This document shows positions 1 through 8,496 of a stretch of 64,000 bases of DNA, piece by piece. The notes beneath the pieces were generated by a model. That model searched no databases. It was not told the DNA's origin and was given only the letters and a program-made list of their open reading frames with translations. A program made the translations under genes and the position numbers. The DNA lies in contig NZ_JOMR01000001.1 of NCBI RefSeq assembly GCF_000711195.1, positions 744,001-808,000 on the forward strand, given 5' to 3'. Numbering within the stretch: position 1 is the first letter of the stretch; each line of letters begins with the position of its first letter. The DNA comes from Thiomicrospira pelophila DSM 1534. GTDB taxonomy: Bacteria > Pseudomonadota > Gammaproteobacteria > Thiomicrospirales > Thiomicrospiraceae.

Positions 1-459
1 GAGCAGGATGGCATGTTTGGTTACTGGGTGGGTGGCACCGAAGCTAGCGCTGCAGCCGATCATATTGACTCTTTGATTCAGCAAGGGGGCTCATATTCTT
101 ATGCAGGCCACCTTTTAGGTGAGGTTCTCGTTAATGAATCGGTTGAAGACATTAGCGCTAGTAGCTTAGGCTTGGAGTTTAACTTTGCTACAGGTGCCAT
201 TAATGGGCATGTTTCGTTTAGTTCAGCGAGTACGGATTGGAATATGATGATTGATTCAGGTTATGTTGAATCTGGTGGATTTAGTGTGAGTACATCGGGT
301 GATGTTAATCAAGAATCTGCGTTTGCTTACGGTTATATGGACGGCAAATTCTTTGGTAAAGAAGCTAATTCAGTAGGTGGGATTTTTAGTTTTGGAACTG
401 AGGGGCAGTCGTTGGATTACTATGAAGCCAATGGTGTCTTTAAGGCGGTTAAGCCGTGA
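1..459 (+). CDS. Transferrin-binding-protein-like beta-barrel protein, C-terminal part (5' truncated)
   Basis: The reading frame is open from the first base of the window, so this is the C-terminal end of a longer protein. The visible part is rich in Gly, Ser and aromatic residues in alternating beta-strand style. Near the end it carries GKFFGKEANSVGGIFSF, which resembles the G-x-F-G-x-x-A-x-x-V-G-G-x-F signature of TbpB-type lipoprotein barrels, a domain that also ends many FecR-domain proteins. The stop overlaps the next gene by 4 bases (GTGA), so the two are translationally coupled. The next gene is a Slam-like outer-membrane protein, a family that moves TbpB-like lipoproteins to the cell surface, so a substrate-translocator pair is plausible. 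Whether the missing N-terminus has a FecR domain or a lipobox cannot be seen. Confidence 0.6.
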   Translation, partial: EQDGMFGYWVGGTEASAAADHIDSLIQQGGSYSYAGHLLGEVLVNESVEDISASSLGLEFNFATGAINGHVSFSSASTDWNMMIDSGYVESGGFSVSTSGDVNQESAFAYGYMDGKFFGKEANSVGGIFSFGTEGQSLDYYEANGVFKAVKP

Positions 460-1814
460 TTAAGTTTTTCATTCAATCATTTGTGGTTTTAAATCTTTGC
501 GGCTTTCCGTTATATGTCTCTAGTAGCGAACAAGATACTAATTCGCAAACTCAAGCTGCCTTAAAAACCGATTTTGAAACAGCAAAGTCCTTGTTCGATC
601 ATGGGCAGTTTAATCAAGCTTATGTGGCATTTGAGGGCTTATTAAATCGAGCACCATCCAATGCTTTGGTTAATTTTTATTTTGCGATGAGCGCGGCCGC
701 TTTAAAGCGAACAGATCAAGCCATTGCCGCATTTGATCGGGTGTTAATGCTGAACCCGCAAAGTGTGCGCACGCGTTTAGAGTTGGCGAAACTTTATTTT
801 GAAATGGGTGAGTATGCATTGGCACATGCCGAGTTGGATAGGGCGTTGAGCACCAACTTACCAGATAAGGTACGTCAAAATGTGATCGATTTTAAAGCGC
901 GTATTGATAAGCAACAATCCAAACATTCTCATGCTACCACACTGGTTTTTACCTTAGGTTATGATTCTAATGTGAACAACGATATTGGTGCAGGTAATAA
1001 CTTTGCATTGGACGGTTTTGGTGGCTTAGAACTGTCGGGCAATGCCGAAGCCGAAGATTATGGGTTTGGTCAAACGCTGGTTTACAATCACGGCTATGAT
1101 TTAGGCGAGCGTGGAGCTTGGACGCTTAATAGTCAGTTTGTCGGGTTTAATCGCCTTAATAAGGATTATTCACAAAATAATGTGACATATTTTGGTGCTC
1201 TGACGGCTCCCAGTTATCAACATGATATTTATAAAGTAGCGTTTCCACTTGAGGTGGATCGAGTGTTTGTGGATGGCGAAGACTATCTTTCTAATGCTTC
1301 GTTAGGGGCGAGTTTAGAGCAACTCCTGTCCGCCAATCAAACCTTAGCGGCGGCTTATAAATTACGTTCGATGCAGTATGATGGCGACAATGCAGTTCGA
1401 GATGCTTGGTCGAATATCTATTCAATGAGTTATCGACATGCGATTGGTGAAAAGCCGTTGGTGTTAGCCGCAAATTTTAGCTATGAAAATCGTCAACAAG
1501 CAAAAAATGCGGCTTCGGATCCGGCTTCTTTAACCGAAAAAATATTCAAGTTAAACGTCAACAAAGTATTAAGCGCACGCTGGCGTTTAATGGCTGGAGC
1601 TTCGTTTACCAATACTGACTATCAACAAGAAACTGCCTTGTTTGCAAATAAACGCTCTGACCGAATTACCCGTTTTGACTTGGGCGGCCAGTATCAGCTT
1701 AACCGTGTTTCTCTGGTGAGTGCGAATCTAAGTCAGGCTTTCCACAAATCAAACCAAGGCCCTTACGAGTTTAATAAAACCCAGGCCAATCTAAATTACA
1801 TTTACCGGTTTTAG
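456..1814 (+). CDS. TPR plus beta-barrel outer-membrane protein, Slam / DUF560-like
   Basis: This 452-residue protein starts with a hydrophobic signal segment (about residues 1-24). TPR-like helices follow at about 35-150. The rest, from about residue 160, looks like an outer-membrane beta-barrel. The barrel opens with GYDSNVNND, typical of the surface lipoprotein assembly modifier (Slam, DUF560) family, and the protein ends in Tyr-Arg-Phe, as expected for a Bam substrate. The GTG start overlaps the preceding stop by 4 bases. Known Slam proteins translocate TbpB-like lipoproteins across the outer membrane, and the upstream gene product has such a barrel. Similar TPR-barrel genes also sit beside CHASE2 cyclases, as here, so a sensory role is possible. 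The family call is fairly sure; the substrate is inferred. Confidence 0.65.
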   Translation: MIKFFIQSFVVLNLCGFPLYVSSSEQDTNSQTQAALKTDFETAKSLFDHGQFNQAYVAFEGLLNRAPSNALVNFYFAMSAAALKRTDQAIAAFDRVLMLNPQSVRTRLELAKLYFEMGEYALAHAELDRALSTNLPDKVRQNVIDFKARIDKQQSKHSHATTLVFTLGYDSNVNNDIGAGNNFALDGFGGLELSGNAEAEDYGFGQTLVYNHGYDLGERGAWTLNSQFVGFNRLNKDYSQNNVTYFGALTAPSYQHDIYKVAFPLEVDRVFVDGEDYLSNASLGASLEQLLSANQTLAAAYKLRSMQYDGDNAVRDAWSNIYSMSYRHAIGEKPLVLAANFSYENRQQAKNAASDPASLTEKIFKLNVNKVLSARWRLMAGASFTNTDYQQETALFANKRSDRITRFDLGGQYQLNRVSLVSANLSQAFHKSNQGPYEFNKTQANLNYIYRF

Positions 1815-1816
1815 AT

Positions 1817-3970
1817 ATGACCAGGGTCATTATCCAAGTTGTTTTGACCTTGAGTGTGTTACTGGCGAGTTTATACATCACGCTTTATGCTCCTCACCTG
1901 CAAGAACCCTTCGAATTAAAAATCAAAGATCAAATGATGATCTGGCGTGGCGAATTGCCAGCTGATCCGGCGATTGTGATTATTGATATTGATGAACAGA
2001 GCTTAAAAGAAATCGGTCAATGGCCTTGGCCACGCGACCAGGTTTCGGCTTTGTTGAAAGGTTTAGCGGATTTGGATGTTGGTATGATTGGGCTGGACGT
2101 GGTGTTTGCCGAAGCCGATAACAGTTCGCCCAAACGTGTGTTCGAACGTTTGGGGATGCAAGCGGAAAACTTGCCAGACTTCGATGCTATGTTGGCGCAG
2201 GCCGTAGCCGAAACGCCTACTATTTTAGGTTATGTGTTTATCCAAAATCCTGATCCCGTTGCTCCAGGCGACGCGCCACGTTCTCAAGCCATCATTGTCG
2301 AGCGCGACAAGCCTGATGCGTCCTATTTGTTTAAACCCTATCGTACGGTTTTGAATATTCCGGAAGTTCAAAATAGCGCTTATTCAAGCGGTTATTTCAA
2401 TACGATTCCGGATACCGATGGGGTGGTGCGCAGTGTGCCCTTAGTGATGGAATATGACGGCATGCTGTTTCCGGCTTTGAGCCTGGAGATGATGCGCATT
2501 ATTTTGGGTGAGAATCGCTTAACTATTCAGTATGAAAATAATGGAGTCGAGTCGGTTTATATTGGCGATTTACGAATCCCCACCGATACGCATGGCCGCT
2601 TATTGTTAAGTTTCCGCGGCGAGTCATATCGTTATGAGTATATTTCGGCGACGGACATTATTCATGGTCGTATTCCGGCCGAACAAGTGGCTGGCAAAAT
2701 CGCTTTGGTAGGTACGTCGGCGGCGGGTTTGTTAGATTTGCGTGCGACGCCATTTGATAACGTCTATCCGGGCGTCGAGGTGCATGCGACCGCGCTCGAC
2801 AATATATTAAATCAGGAATTTATTGCCAAGCCCATGTGGGTGTTGGGGGCGGATTTTCTGAGCATCGTATTTTTGAGCTTGGTGGTCGGTGCGATGCTGA
2901 TTTGGCTGGGCTCGGTTGCCGGTTTTCTAGTCGGCGCTAGTTTGTTCTTTGGTATTGGTTTTGGGCATTACTATGCGTTTACCCAGCAGGGTTTATTGCT
3001 AAACACCGTCATGCCGATGTTTGTGTTGGTTGGTTTATTCCTACTGGGCATCGTGGTGAATTACTTTTATGAATCCCAACAAAAAGCCCGCATTAAAAAC
3101 CGATTCGCCCAAAAAGTTTCGGCGGCGGTGGTGGAAGAGCTCATCAATCATCCCGATAATTTGGTTTTGGAAGGTCGCGAGCAAGAAGTCACGATTTTCT
3201 TTAGCGATATACGCGGGTTTACCCACTTGTCGGAAAATATGGGGTCGGCGCAGGCGTTAATTAAATTGCTTAATCGGTATATGACGCCGATGGTGGAGGT
3301 GATTACACGCTATCAGGGCACGGTGGATAAATTTATTGGTGACGCGATTATGGCCTATTGGAACGCGCCCTTGCCGATAGAGCAACATGCTGATCAAGCC
3401 CTAAAAGCCGCGATCGAACAAATTTTTGCTTTGGATGCCTTAAATCAGCAGCTAACCCAAGAGGGCTTACCCAACCTGAAAATTGGCATAGGCTTAAACA
3501 CTGGCTTGTCAGTGGTGGGTGAAATGGGTTCAATAGGCCGATCTGATTATACGGTGATCGGCGATCCCGTAAACTTAGCCTCACGAGCTGAGGGATTAAG
3601 TAAACCCTATGGCGCGCAAATCGTACTGACTGAGTTTACACTCGCGGCATTACAAGATCCGCAACAATATAAAATTCGATTTTTAGATAAAGTTAGAGTG
3701 AAAGGCAAAACGCAACCGGTTTCGGTGTATGAGTGTTTGGGCGATAAGCACCAGGCCTGGTATGATTATCAAGAACCCGAGGCGCAACGTTATAATCAAG
3801 CACAAGACGCTTACCACCAGGCCTGCTTTGATGAGGCTTTAAGGTTATTTGAAGCCTTGCAAAATGATTACCCGCAAACGCTTTATGCGATGTACGTTGA
3901 ACGGTGTCAGCATTATATTGAGAATACGCCGTCTGATTTTGACGGCGTATTCACCTTGAGCAATAAGTAA
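1817..3970 (+). CDS. CHASE2-domain class III adenylate/guanylate cyclase
   Basis: This is a 717-residue membrane sensor that should make a cyclic nucleotide (probably cAMP) in response to a periplasmic signal. It has an N-terminal membrane segment (about 5-22), a periplasmic CHASE2 domain (about 35-335, with VIIDIDEQSLKEIGQWPWPR), three hydrophobic helices (about 340-415) and a class III cyclase domain (about 450-640). The cyclase has the first metal-binding Asp in FFSDIRGF near residue 460 and DKFIGDAIMAYW near 504, the usual substrate and second metal region. A short TPR-like tail follows. The start is 2 bases after the upstream stop, so it belongs to the same operon. The next gene encodes a candidate cyclic-nucleotide phosphodiesterase. 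ATP versus GTP specificity cannot be settled by reading. Confidence 0.9.
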   Translation: MTRVIIQVVLTLSVLLASLYITLYAPHLQEPFELKIKDQMMIWRGELPADPAIVIIDIDEQSLKEIGQWPWPRDQVSALLKGLADLDVGMIGLDVVFAEADNSSPKRVFERLGMQAENLPDFDAMLAQAVAETPTILGYVFIQNPDPVAPGDAPRSQAIIVERDKPDASYLFKPYRTVLNIPEVQNSAYSSGYFNTIPDTDGVVRSVPLVMEYDGMLFPALSLEMMRIILGENRLTIQYENNGVESVYIGDLRIPTDTHGRLLLSFRGESYRYEYISATDIIHGRIPAEQVAGKIALVGTSAAGLLDLRATPFDNVYPGVEVHATALDNILNQEFIAKPMWVLGADFLSIVFLSLVVGAMLIWLGSVAGFLVGASLFFGIGFGHYYAFTQQGLLLNTVMPMFVLVGLFLLGIVVNYFYESQQKARIKNRFAQKVSAAVVEELINHPDNLVLEGREQEVTIFFSDIRGFTHLSENMGSAQALIKLLNRYMTPMVEVITRYQGTVDKFIGDAIMAYWNAPLPIEQHADQALKAAIEQIFALDALNQQLTQEGLPNLKIGIGLNTGLSVVGEMGSIGRSDYTVIGDPVNLASRAEGLSKPYGAQIVLTEFTLAALQDPQQYKIRFLDKVRVKGKTQPVSVYECLGDKHQAWYDYQEPEAQRYNQAQDAYHQACFDEALRLFEALQNDYPQTLYAMYVERCQHYIENTPSDFDGVFTLSNK
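3751..3760. repeat. CCAGGCCTGG palindrome, copy 1
   Basis: Perfect decamer flanked by A and T (12-mer form). It lies in the 3' part of the cyclase gene and is read as Gln-Ala-Trp. A decayed copy, CCAGGCCTGC, lies at 3817-3826 in the same gene. Confidence 0.95.
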
Positions 3971-3988
3971 TTAAGAGGCTTGAACTAT

Positions 3989-6367
3989 ATGCATAGCATT
4001 CGTTTTTTAGGCGCACACGGCAGTCGGACAGCGTCTTCTCAGCCCACCTGCATTCAAGTGTCGGATACGACCCTGATAGACGCGGGTAATATCTTGAATG
4101 GTTTGGGCGATGAGGCTCGGTTAGTGGAGCGCATTTTCTTAACTCATGCGCATCTAGACCATATTTTAGATTTAGGTTTTTGGCTAGATCATTATTTTGC
4201 AATCCGTCAAAAATCACTGCAAGTGTTCGCACTACCCGAAACCTTAGCGGCGCTTAAACAGCATGTGTTTAATGGTGTAATTTGGCCGGATTTTTCAAAT
4301 ATTCGATTAATCGAATCGGATGCGTTTGCGCTTGAGTTTGTGCCGATCGAGCTTAATAAACGCTATGAAATAGAACCAGGCCTGGTGCTGACGCCGATCA
4401 ATGCCCATCACACGCAAGGTAGTTGCGGTTATGTGATCGAGCATGCCGATCAAGCTTTGGTCTTTGGCGGCGATGGCTATTGTAACCCCGATATTTGGCC
4501 GCTGATTAATGCCAATCCAGCGATAAGATCGGTGGTGTTGGATGTCTCGTTTCCAAATCGTTTATCACAGCTTGCGAATGCCAGTCAGCACTTAACCCCT
4601 AAGTTGCTTGCGCAAGAGTTGTTAAACTTGAAACGGCATGATGTTCAAATCTATGTTTTTCATTTAAAACCCGCTTATCTAGATGAGATTCATTCGGAAC
4701 TTAACGCCATTGGATTATCCAGCCAAAATATCCTAAACGAAGGCGACCAGATTCAACTCGATACTGGGGCGATAGTCAAACACTATGAGCCAGTTAATCA
4801 GGCCGAGCAAGTTGAAAAGCTGAATCGAATTGGGGTCGCATTATCGGCTGAAAAAAATATCAATCACCTGTTAGAAATGATTGTCAGCGAAGCCAAAAAC
4901 CTGACGGGTGCGGATGGTGGAACCCTGTATTTATTAAAAAATCATCAGCTGCATTTTACGGTCGCGCAAACGGACTCGCTAGGAATAAAAATGGGAGGCA
5001 CTGGCGATCCAATAAGCTGGCCGCCGTTGCCTTTGGTTTTAGACGATGGGCGCGAAAATAAAAAAATGGTAGCGGCTACTTGTGCGCTTGAAGATCGAGT
5101 CATTAATATCGAAGACGTGTATCAGGCCGAAGGTTTTTCGTTTGATGGTACCAAAAAGTTTGATCAGGGCACCGGTTACCGCTCTCAGTCCATGCTAGTG
5201 ATTCCGTTGCGCAATTTTGAGCAAAAAGTCATTGGCGTTTTGCAGTTGTTAAACAAGCAGGATGTCGATCTAACAACGGTTAGTTTTTCTGAACAAGACG
5301 AAGCGGTGACCTTGTCATTAGCGTCCCAAGCCGCGGTGGCCTTAACCAATGCACAATTAATTGATGACTTGGAAAACTTGCTCGAATCTTTCTTAAACAG
5401 CATTATTTATACGATGGGGCGCAAGTCACCTTATACGGCGGGTCATATCACCCGTATGGTGGCGTTGAGCGAATTATTGGCAGATGCGATTCATCATGAC
5501 CAGCACACTTATGCGACTAAAGCTTATACCGGTGAACAAACCAAACAAATCAAGTTAGCCGCCCTGATGCACGATATTGGCAAACTGGCTACGCCTGAAA
5601 CGGTGATGGATAAAGCGACCAAGTTGGATGGGCATTTTGATCGGATTGAGTTGGTGGAACAGCGGGCTTTGCATATTCGAGCCGAAATGGAAAAAAATGC
5701 GCTGCGGATGCAGCTCAATTATCCAGTGCGTCAGGCCGAGATTGAAACCGAACTTTTGAGCCATTTAAATCAATTGGAACAAGGTTTAGCACTTGTAAGA
5801 AAAAGTAATATGGGCGGTGAGTTTTTGCCAGATGAGCAAGCTGCAGCGATTCAAAAATTGGCGGACGAACCTTTTCAAATTGGTGGTCAAAGTCTGGCGC
5901 TGATTACACCTGAAGAAGCTTATTGTTTAGTGGTGCAAAAAGGCACCTTAACCAACGAAGAACGTTTGATTATCAATGAACATGCCGAAATTGGCTTAGA
6001 AGTTTTGAAGCAGTTGCCTTTCCCTGAAAAGTATAAAGATATCCCGCATATTGCTGGGGCGCACCACGAAAAAATAAATGGTAAAGGCTATCCACTGGGC
6101 TTAAGAGGTGGTGAGATTTCATTTGAAGCCCGTATTTTAGCGGTGGCGGATGTGTTTGAAGCCCTGACGGCACATGACCGACCTTACAAAAAAGCTAACC
6201 CCTTATCGGTGGCGATGAAGATTTTATATTTCATGGCCAAAGATGATGACTTGGATCGAGGGTTGGTGAAGTTTTTCTATCAGTCGGGGCTTTACTTGGA
6301 ATACGCACAGCGTCATCTACCCGCGGAACTAATAGATGAGGTAAAAGTCGATTTTTCCGATTTATAG
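3989..6367 (+). CDS. Metallo-beta-lactamase-fold phosphodiesterase / GAF / HD-GYP fusion
   Basis: This 792-residue cytoplasmic protein joins three modules. Residues about 1-260 are a metallo-beta-lactamase fold with THAHLDH near 49-56, which also resembles the class II cyclic-nucleotide phosphodiesterase signature. Residues about 275-450 are a GAF domain. Residues about 460-780 are an HD-GYP domain with HDIGK near 528 and HHEKINGKGYP near 692, the c-di-GMP phosphodiesterase signature; a long insertion separates the two motifs. The ATG at 3989 is chosen because AAGAGG (3973-3978) stands 10 bases before it, while the in-frame TTG at 3980 is too close. The gene follows the cyclase by 18 bases. 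It may degrade the cyclase product and c-di-GMP; both activities are inferred from motifs. Confidence 0.85.
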   Translation: MHSIRFLGAHGSRTASSQPTCIQVSDTTLIDAGNILNGLGDEARLVERIFLTHAHLDHILDLGFWLDHYFAIRQKSLQVFALPETLAALKQHVFNGVIWPDFSNIRLIESDAFALEFVPIELNKRYEIEPGLVLTPINAHHTQGSCGYVIEHADQALVFGGDGYCNPDIWPLINANPAIRSVVLDVSFPNRLSQLANASQHLTPKLLAQELLNLKRHDVQIYVFHLKPAYLDEIHSELNAIGLSSQNILNEGDQIQLDTGAIVKHYEPVNQAEQVEKLNRIGVALSAEKNINHLLEMIVSEAKNLTGADGGTLYLLKNHQLHFTVAQTDSLGIKMGGTGDPISWPPLPLVLDDGRENKKMVAATCALEDRVINIEDVYQAEGFSFDGTKKFDQGTGYRSQSMLVIPLRNFEQKVIGVLQLLNKQDVDLTTVSFSEQDEAVTLSLASQAAVALTNAQLIDDLENLLESFLNSIIYTMGRKSPYTAGHITRMVALSELLADAIHHDQHTYATKAYTGEQTKQIKLAALMHDIGKLATPETVMDKATKLDGHFDRIELVEQRALHIRAEMEKNALRMQLNYPVRQAEIETELLSHLNQLEQGLALVRKSNMGGEFLPDEQAAAIQKLADEPFQIGGQSLALITPEEAYCLVVQKGTLTNEERLIINEHAEIGLEVLKQLPFPEKYKDIPHIAGAHHEKINGKGYPLGLRGGEISFEARILAVADVFEALTAHDRPYKKANPLSVAMKILYFMAKDDDLDRGLVKFFYQSGLYLEYAQRHLPAELIDEVKVDFSDL
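4376..4385. repeat. CCAGGCCTGG palindrome, copy 2
   Basis: 12-mer form, in the phosphodiesterase fusion gene. It is read as Pro-Gly-Leu-Val, inside the metallo-beta-lactamase module. Confidence 0.95.
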
Positions 6368-6390
6368 AAAGTTAAACTTTAGGCTTGTTT

Positions 6391-6428
6391 TTTAATCCAA
6401 ACCACCAGGCCTGGTGGTTTGGATTAAA
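6391..6428. terminator. Bidirectional terminator, perfect 38-bp inverted repeat built on the palindrome
   Basis: TTTAATCCAAACCACCAGG is followed directly by its exact reverse complement. It lies between two convergent genes, 23 bases after the plus-strand stop, and overlaps the last codons of the minus-strand gene. A-rich and T-rich ends flank the stem. The centre is the CCAGGCCTGG palindrome, so the repeat doubles as a terminator stem. As there is no separate loop, the RNA would need to open the central bases to form a hairpin. Confidence 0.75.
6405..6414. repeat. CCAGGCCTGG palindrome, copy 3 (intergenic)
   Basis: 12-mer form at the exact centre of the 38-bp terminator palindrome between convergent genes. 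Confidence 0.95.
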
Positions 6429-8433
6429 TCGGTGTTAAAGCCAACGCGAGGATAGGATTATCATAGCCGTCGCTGGTTTTGTACTCACGATAGCCCTGTG
6501 TCATTTGATAACCTACTACATAGTTTTTCCCGTTAATTTTCCAGCCAAGCGTACCAGTTTTTCCGGCTTCAAATGCCAACAATTCGTTTGGTAAATCCAT
6601 GACCAGGCCTGGTGCAAAGTCTGGGTGACTACAGGCGATCAAAATACCGTTAAGTTGCACAAACATGCTAAACGAGGCTTGTTGTATTTCTTTAATTTGG
6701 TATTTGGGTTCGGTATCTTTTAGCATGGCTTCAAATTGAGGTTCACTGTCAAATACCAAAGCAATGCCGCCGACGTTTTTTTGTATATTGTGCCAATCTT
6801 TAACTGCAGCATGGTAAATATAAGTGGGGCGGTTATTGTAGAGTTTGGTTTGCTCAAACTCCGACACCGTATAGCTTTGCGTGCTATTTAATAACAAACA
6901 GGCCTGGCTGTCGCGAACCTGACCTAGCGAATGACCGACCAGTTCAGACTGTGCCGGATCGGAAATTGCTAAAACCATGCCCTTACGGTCATATAGGATG
7001 ATATTGGTATAGACGGTATACAGGGAGTTGATGTACTTTAATATGCGGTGGAGTTCAGCTTCTTGTTCACCGTTTAAGGCTTCCCCTTGATCGTGCAAAG
7101 AAAGCATTTGGCGAAAGGTGGAGTTAAGTGCCCACCAACGACAGTCGTTAGCACGTTCATATAGGTTTCGATCCATAATTTCAGCGGCTAGCGTGCCACT
7201 AAAGCGAACTTTGTCTTGTATGGTATCAATGAGGACGTCATGGATATGATGAATGAAATCATGAAAAATCTCGGCAATATTCCGGCTGATATCCTGAAAG
7301 CTATCTAGGATGGGCAAAAAGGATTGTACATCCTTTTTTAGCGAGGTAATTTTTCCATTCAAAATCACGATCAACAATAAGGTGCTGACTTTAAGATTGG
7401 TCTGCTCTAGATCTTTTAAATACACTGGGGATTCGGGCGAGATTTTTAAGCCAATTGATTGGCTATTAGTTTTTTCAGCAAATGCGATCTGGTTGTCCAC
7501 TCGGATTTGGCTAAACCAAGGTAACCCCATAAAGCCTTCATAGCCTTTCGCTTGCGCATAAAACTGCAATTGGTTGTCCTGGCTAATAGGTTTTTCGCTT
7601 AAGATGGGCGGGCTAGTTTTTTGGCCGACTGGGTGAGTTTTAGGGCAATCAGAGGCCAGTACTTCACCGTGTTCATCTTTCAACAGAATTTCGTAAGCCG
7701 CATCTTGACTATTTAATATGTCAAAAATTAAGTCCATTTCTTGGGTAAAGCGAAAACTTAAACAAAGCACGCCAATGGTTTTGGTTTCGCGACCGTGCTG
7801 TTTTTGAATGCGTTTTGCATAAATTAGACTTTTGCCGTGTTGCGGGAAAATATCGCTATGGCGATAGATCTCAATATAATCTTCTTTGCCAATTAAGGCC
7901 TCTTGAATTAATGGATCTTGACTATGTTGTGCTTGATTGTTTGGGTTAAGCTTGGCTGCCACATCGCCATTAGGTTTCAGTAACACTATGTCATCGTATA
8001 CGCTGTATTTGGCAACATATTCTTCGAGTCGATTTTGAATAAAGTTCTGTTGACTGGCATCGGGTTGAGATTCGGCCATAAAGTTGACCAAATCATCATC
8101 GGTCGCTAAAAAGCCGACATCGGCGGTGCGCTCAAATAGGTTTCGATTGATCATATCAATGGTGGCTTGGGCTTTGAGCATCACCTCGCTGTTTGCTTGA
8201 TTTAGGTAACGAGTAATCAAGGCTTCAATCATCATATCGCGTAACTGTTGAAATTCTTTTTGGGTTTCAACAATTGACACCAATAGCTGAGGGTCCATTT
8301 TTTCATTGTTAATTTTGCCGACCATCGCGACGGTCGTCCACCAAAGATCTTGTTCTTCGAGTTGGCTTAAGTAGCGTTTTACTTCAGGCAAGTACTGGGT
8401 GTAGAGTTTTAGTTCTTTAATATTTTGTTGCAT
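6424..8433 (-). CDS. Soluble protein with two Cache-like sensor modules
   Basis: This 669-residue protein has no clear signal peptide or membrane helix, although Cache sensors are normally extracytoplasmic. It appears to be an internal duplication. RNLFERTADVGFLATDD (about 97-113) and RNLYERANDCRWWALN (about 423-438) each open a Cache-like stretch with a VLLKPNGDV or ILYDRKGMV strand. A further sensor-like segment closes the protein (about 580-669). No kinase, GGDEF, EAL, HAMP or chemoreceptor signalling domain is visible. The gene lies downstream of an EAL-protein gene on the same strand (63 bases apart), so they probably share a transcript. It may be a sensory partner of that phosphodiesterase. 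The ligand and output are unknown. Confidence 0.6.
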   Translation of the reverse strand: MQQNIKELKLYTQYLPEVKRYLSQLEEQDLWWTTVAMVGKINNEKMDPQLLVSIVETQKEFQQLRDMMIEALITRYLNQANSEVMLKAQATIDMINRNLFERTADVGFLATDDDLVNFMAESQPDASQQNFIQNRLEEYVAKYSVYDDIVLLKPNGDVAAKLNPNNQAQHSQDPLIQEALIGKEDYIEIYRHSDIFPQHGKSLIYAKRIQKQHGRETKTIGVLCLSFRFTQEMDLIFDILNSQDAAYEILLKDEHGEVLASDCPKTHPVGQKTSPPILSEKPISQDNQLQFYAQAKGYEGFMGLPWFSQIRVDNQIAFAEKTNSQSIGLKISPESPVYLKDLEQTNLKVSTLLLIVILNGKITSLKKDVQSFLPILDSFQDISRNIAEIFHDFIHHIHDVLIDTIQDKVRFSGTLAAEIMDRNLYERANDCRWWALNSTFRQMLSLHDQGEALNGEQEAELHRILKYINSLYTVYTNIILYDRKGMVLAISDPAQSELVGHSLGQVRDSQACLLLNSTQSYTVSEFEQTKLYNNRPTYIYHAAVKDWHNIQKNVGGIALVFDSEPQFEAMLKDTEPKYQIKEIQQASFSMFVQLNGILIACSHPDFAPGLVMDLPNELLAFEAGKTGTLGWKINGKNYVVGYQMTQGYREYKTSDGYDNPILALALTPI
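6603..6612. repeat. CCAGGCCTGG palindrome, copy 4
   Basis: 12-mer form in the double-Cache gene, read on the minus strand as Pro-Gly-Leu-Val. A near copy, ACAGGCCTGG at 6898-6907, reads Gln-Ala-Cys in the same gene. Confidence 0.95.
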
Positions 8434-8496
8434 AGCAGAATCTCATCGTCGTATTTTTTTATTTTGTCACCGGTTTGGTCGGCAACGATTTTGGTT

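Noticed and set aside
3980-3988. TTG at 3980 as start of the phosphodiesterase fusion
   Set aside because: The AAGAGG site ends only one base before it; the ATG at 3989 is correctly spaced.
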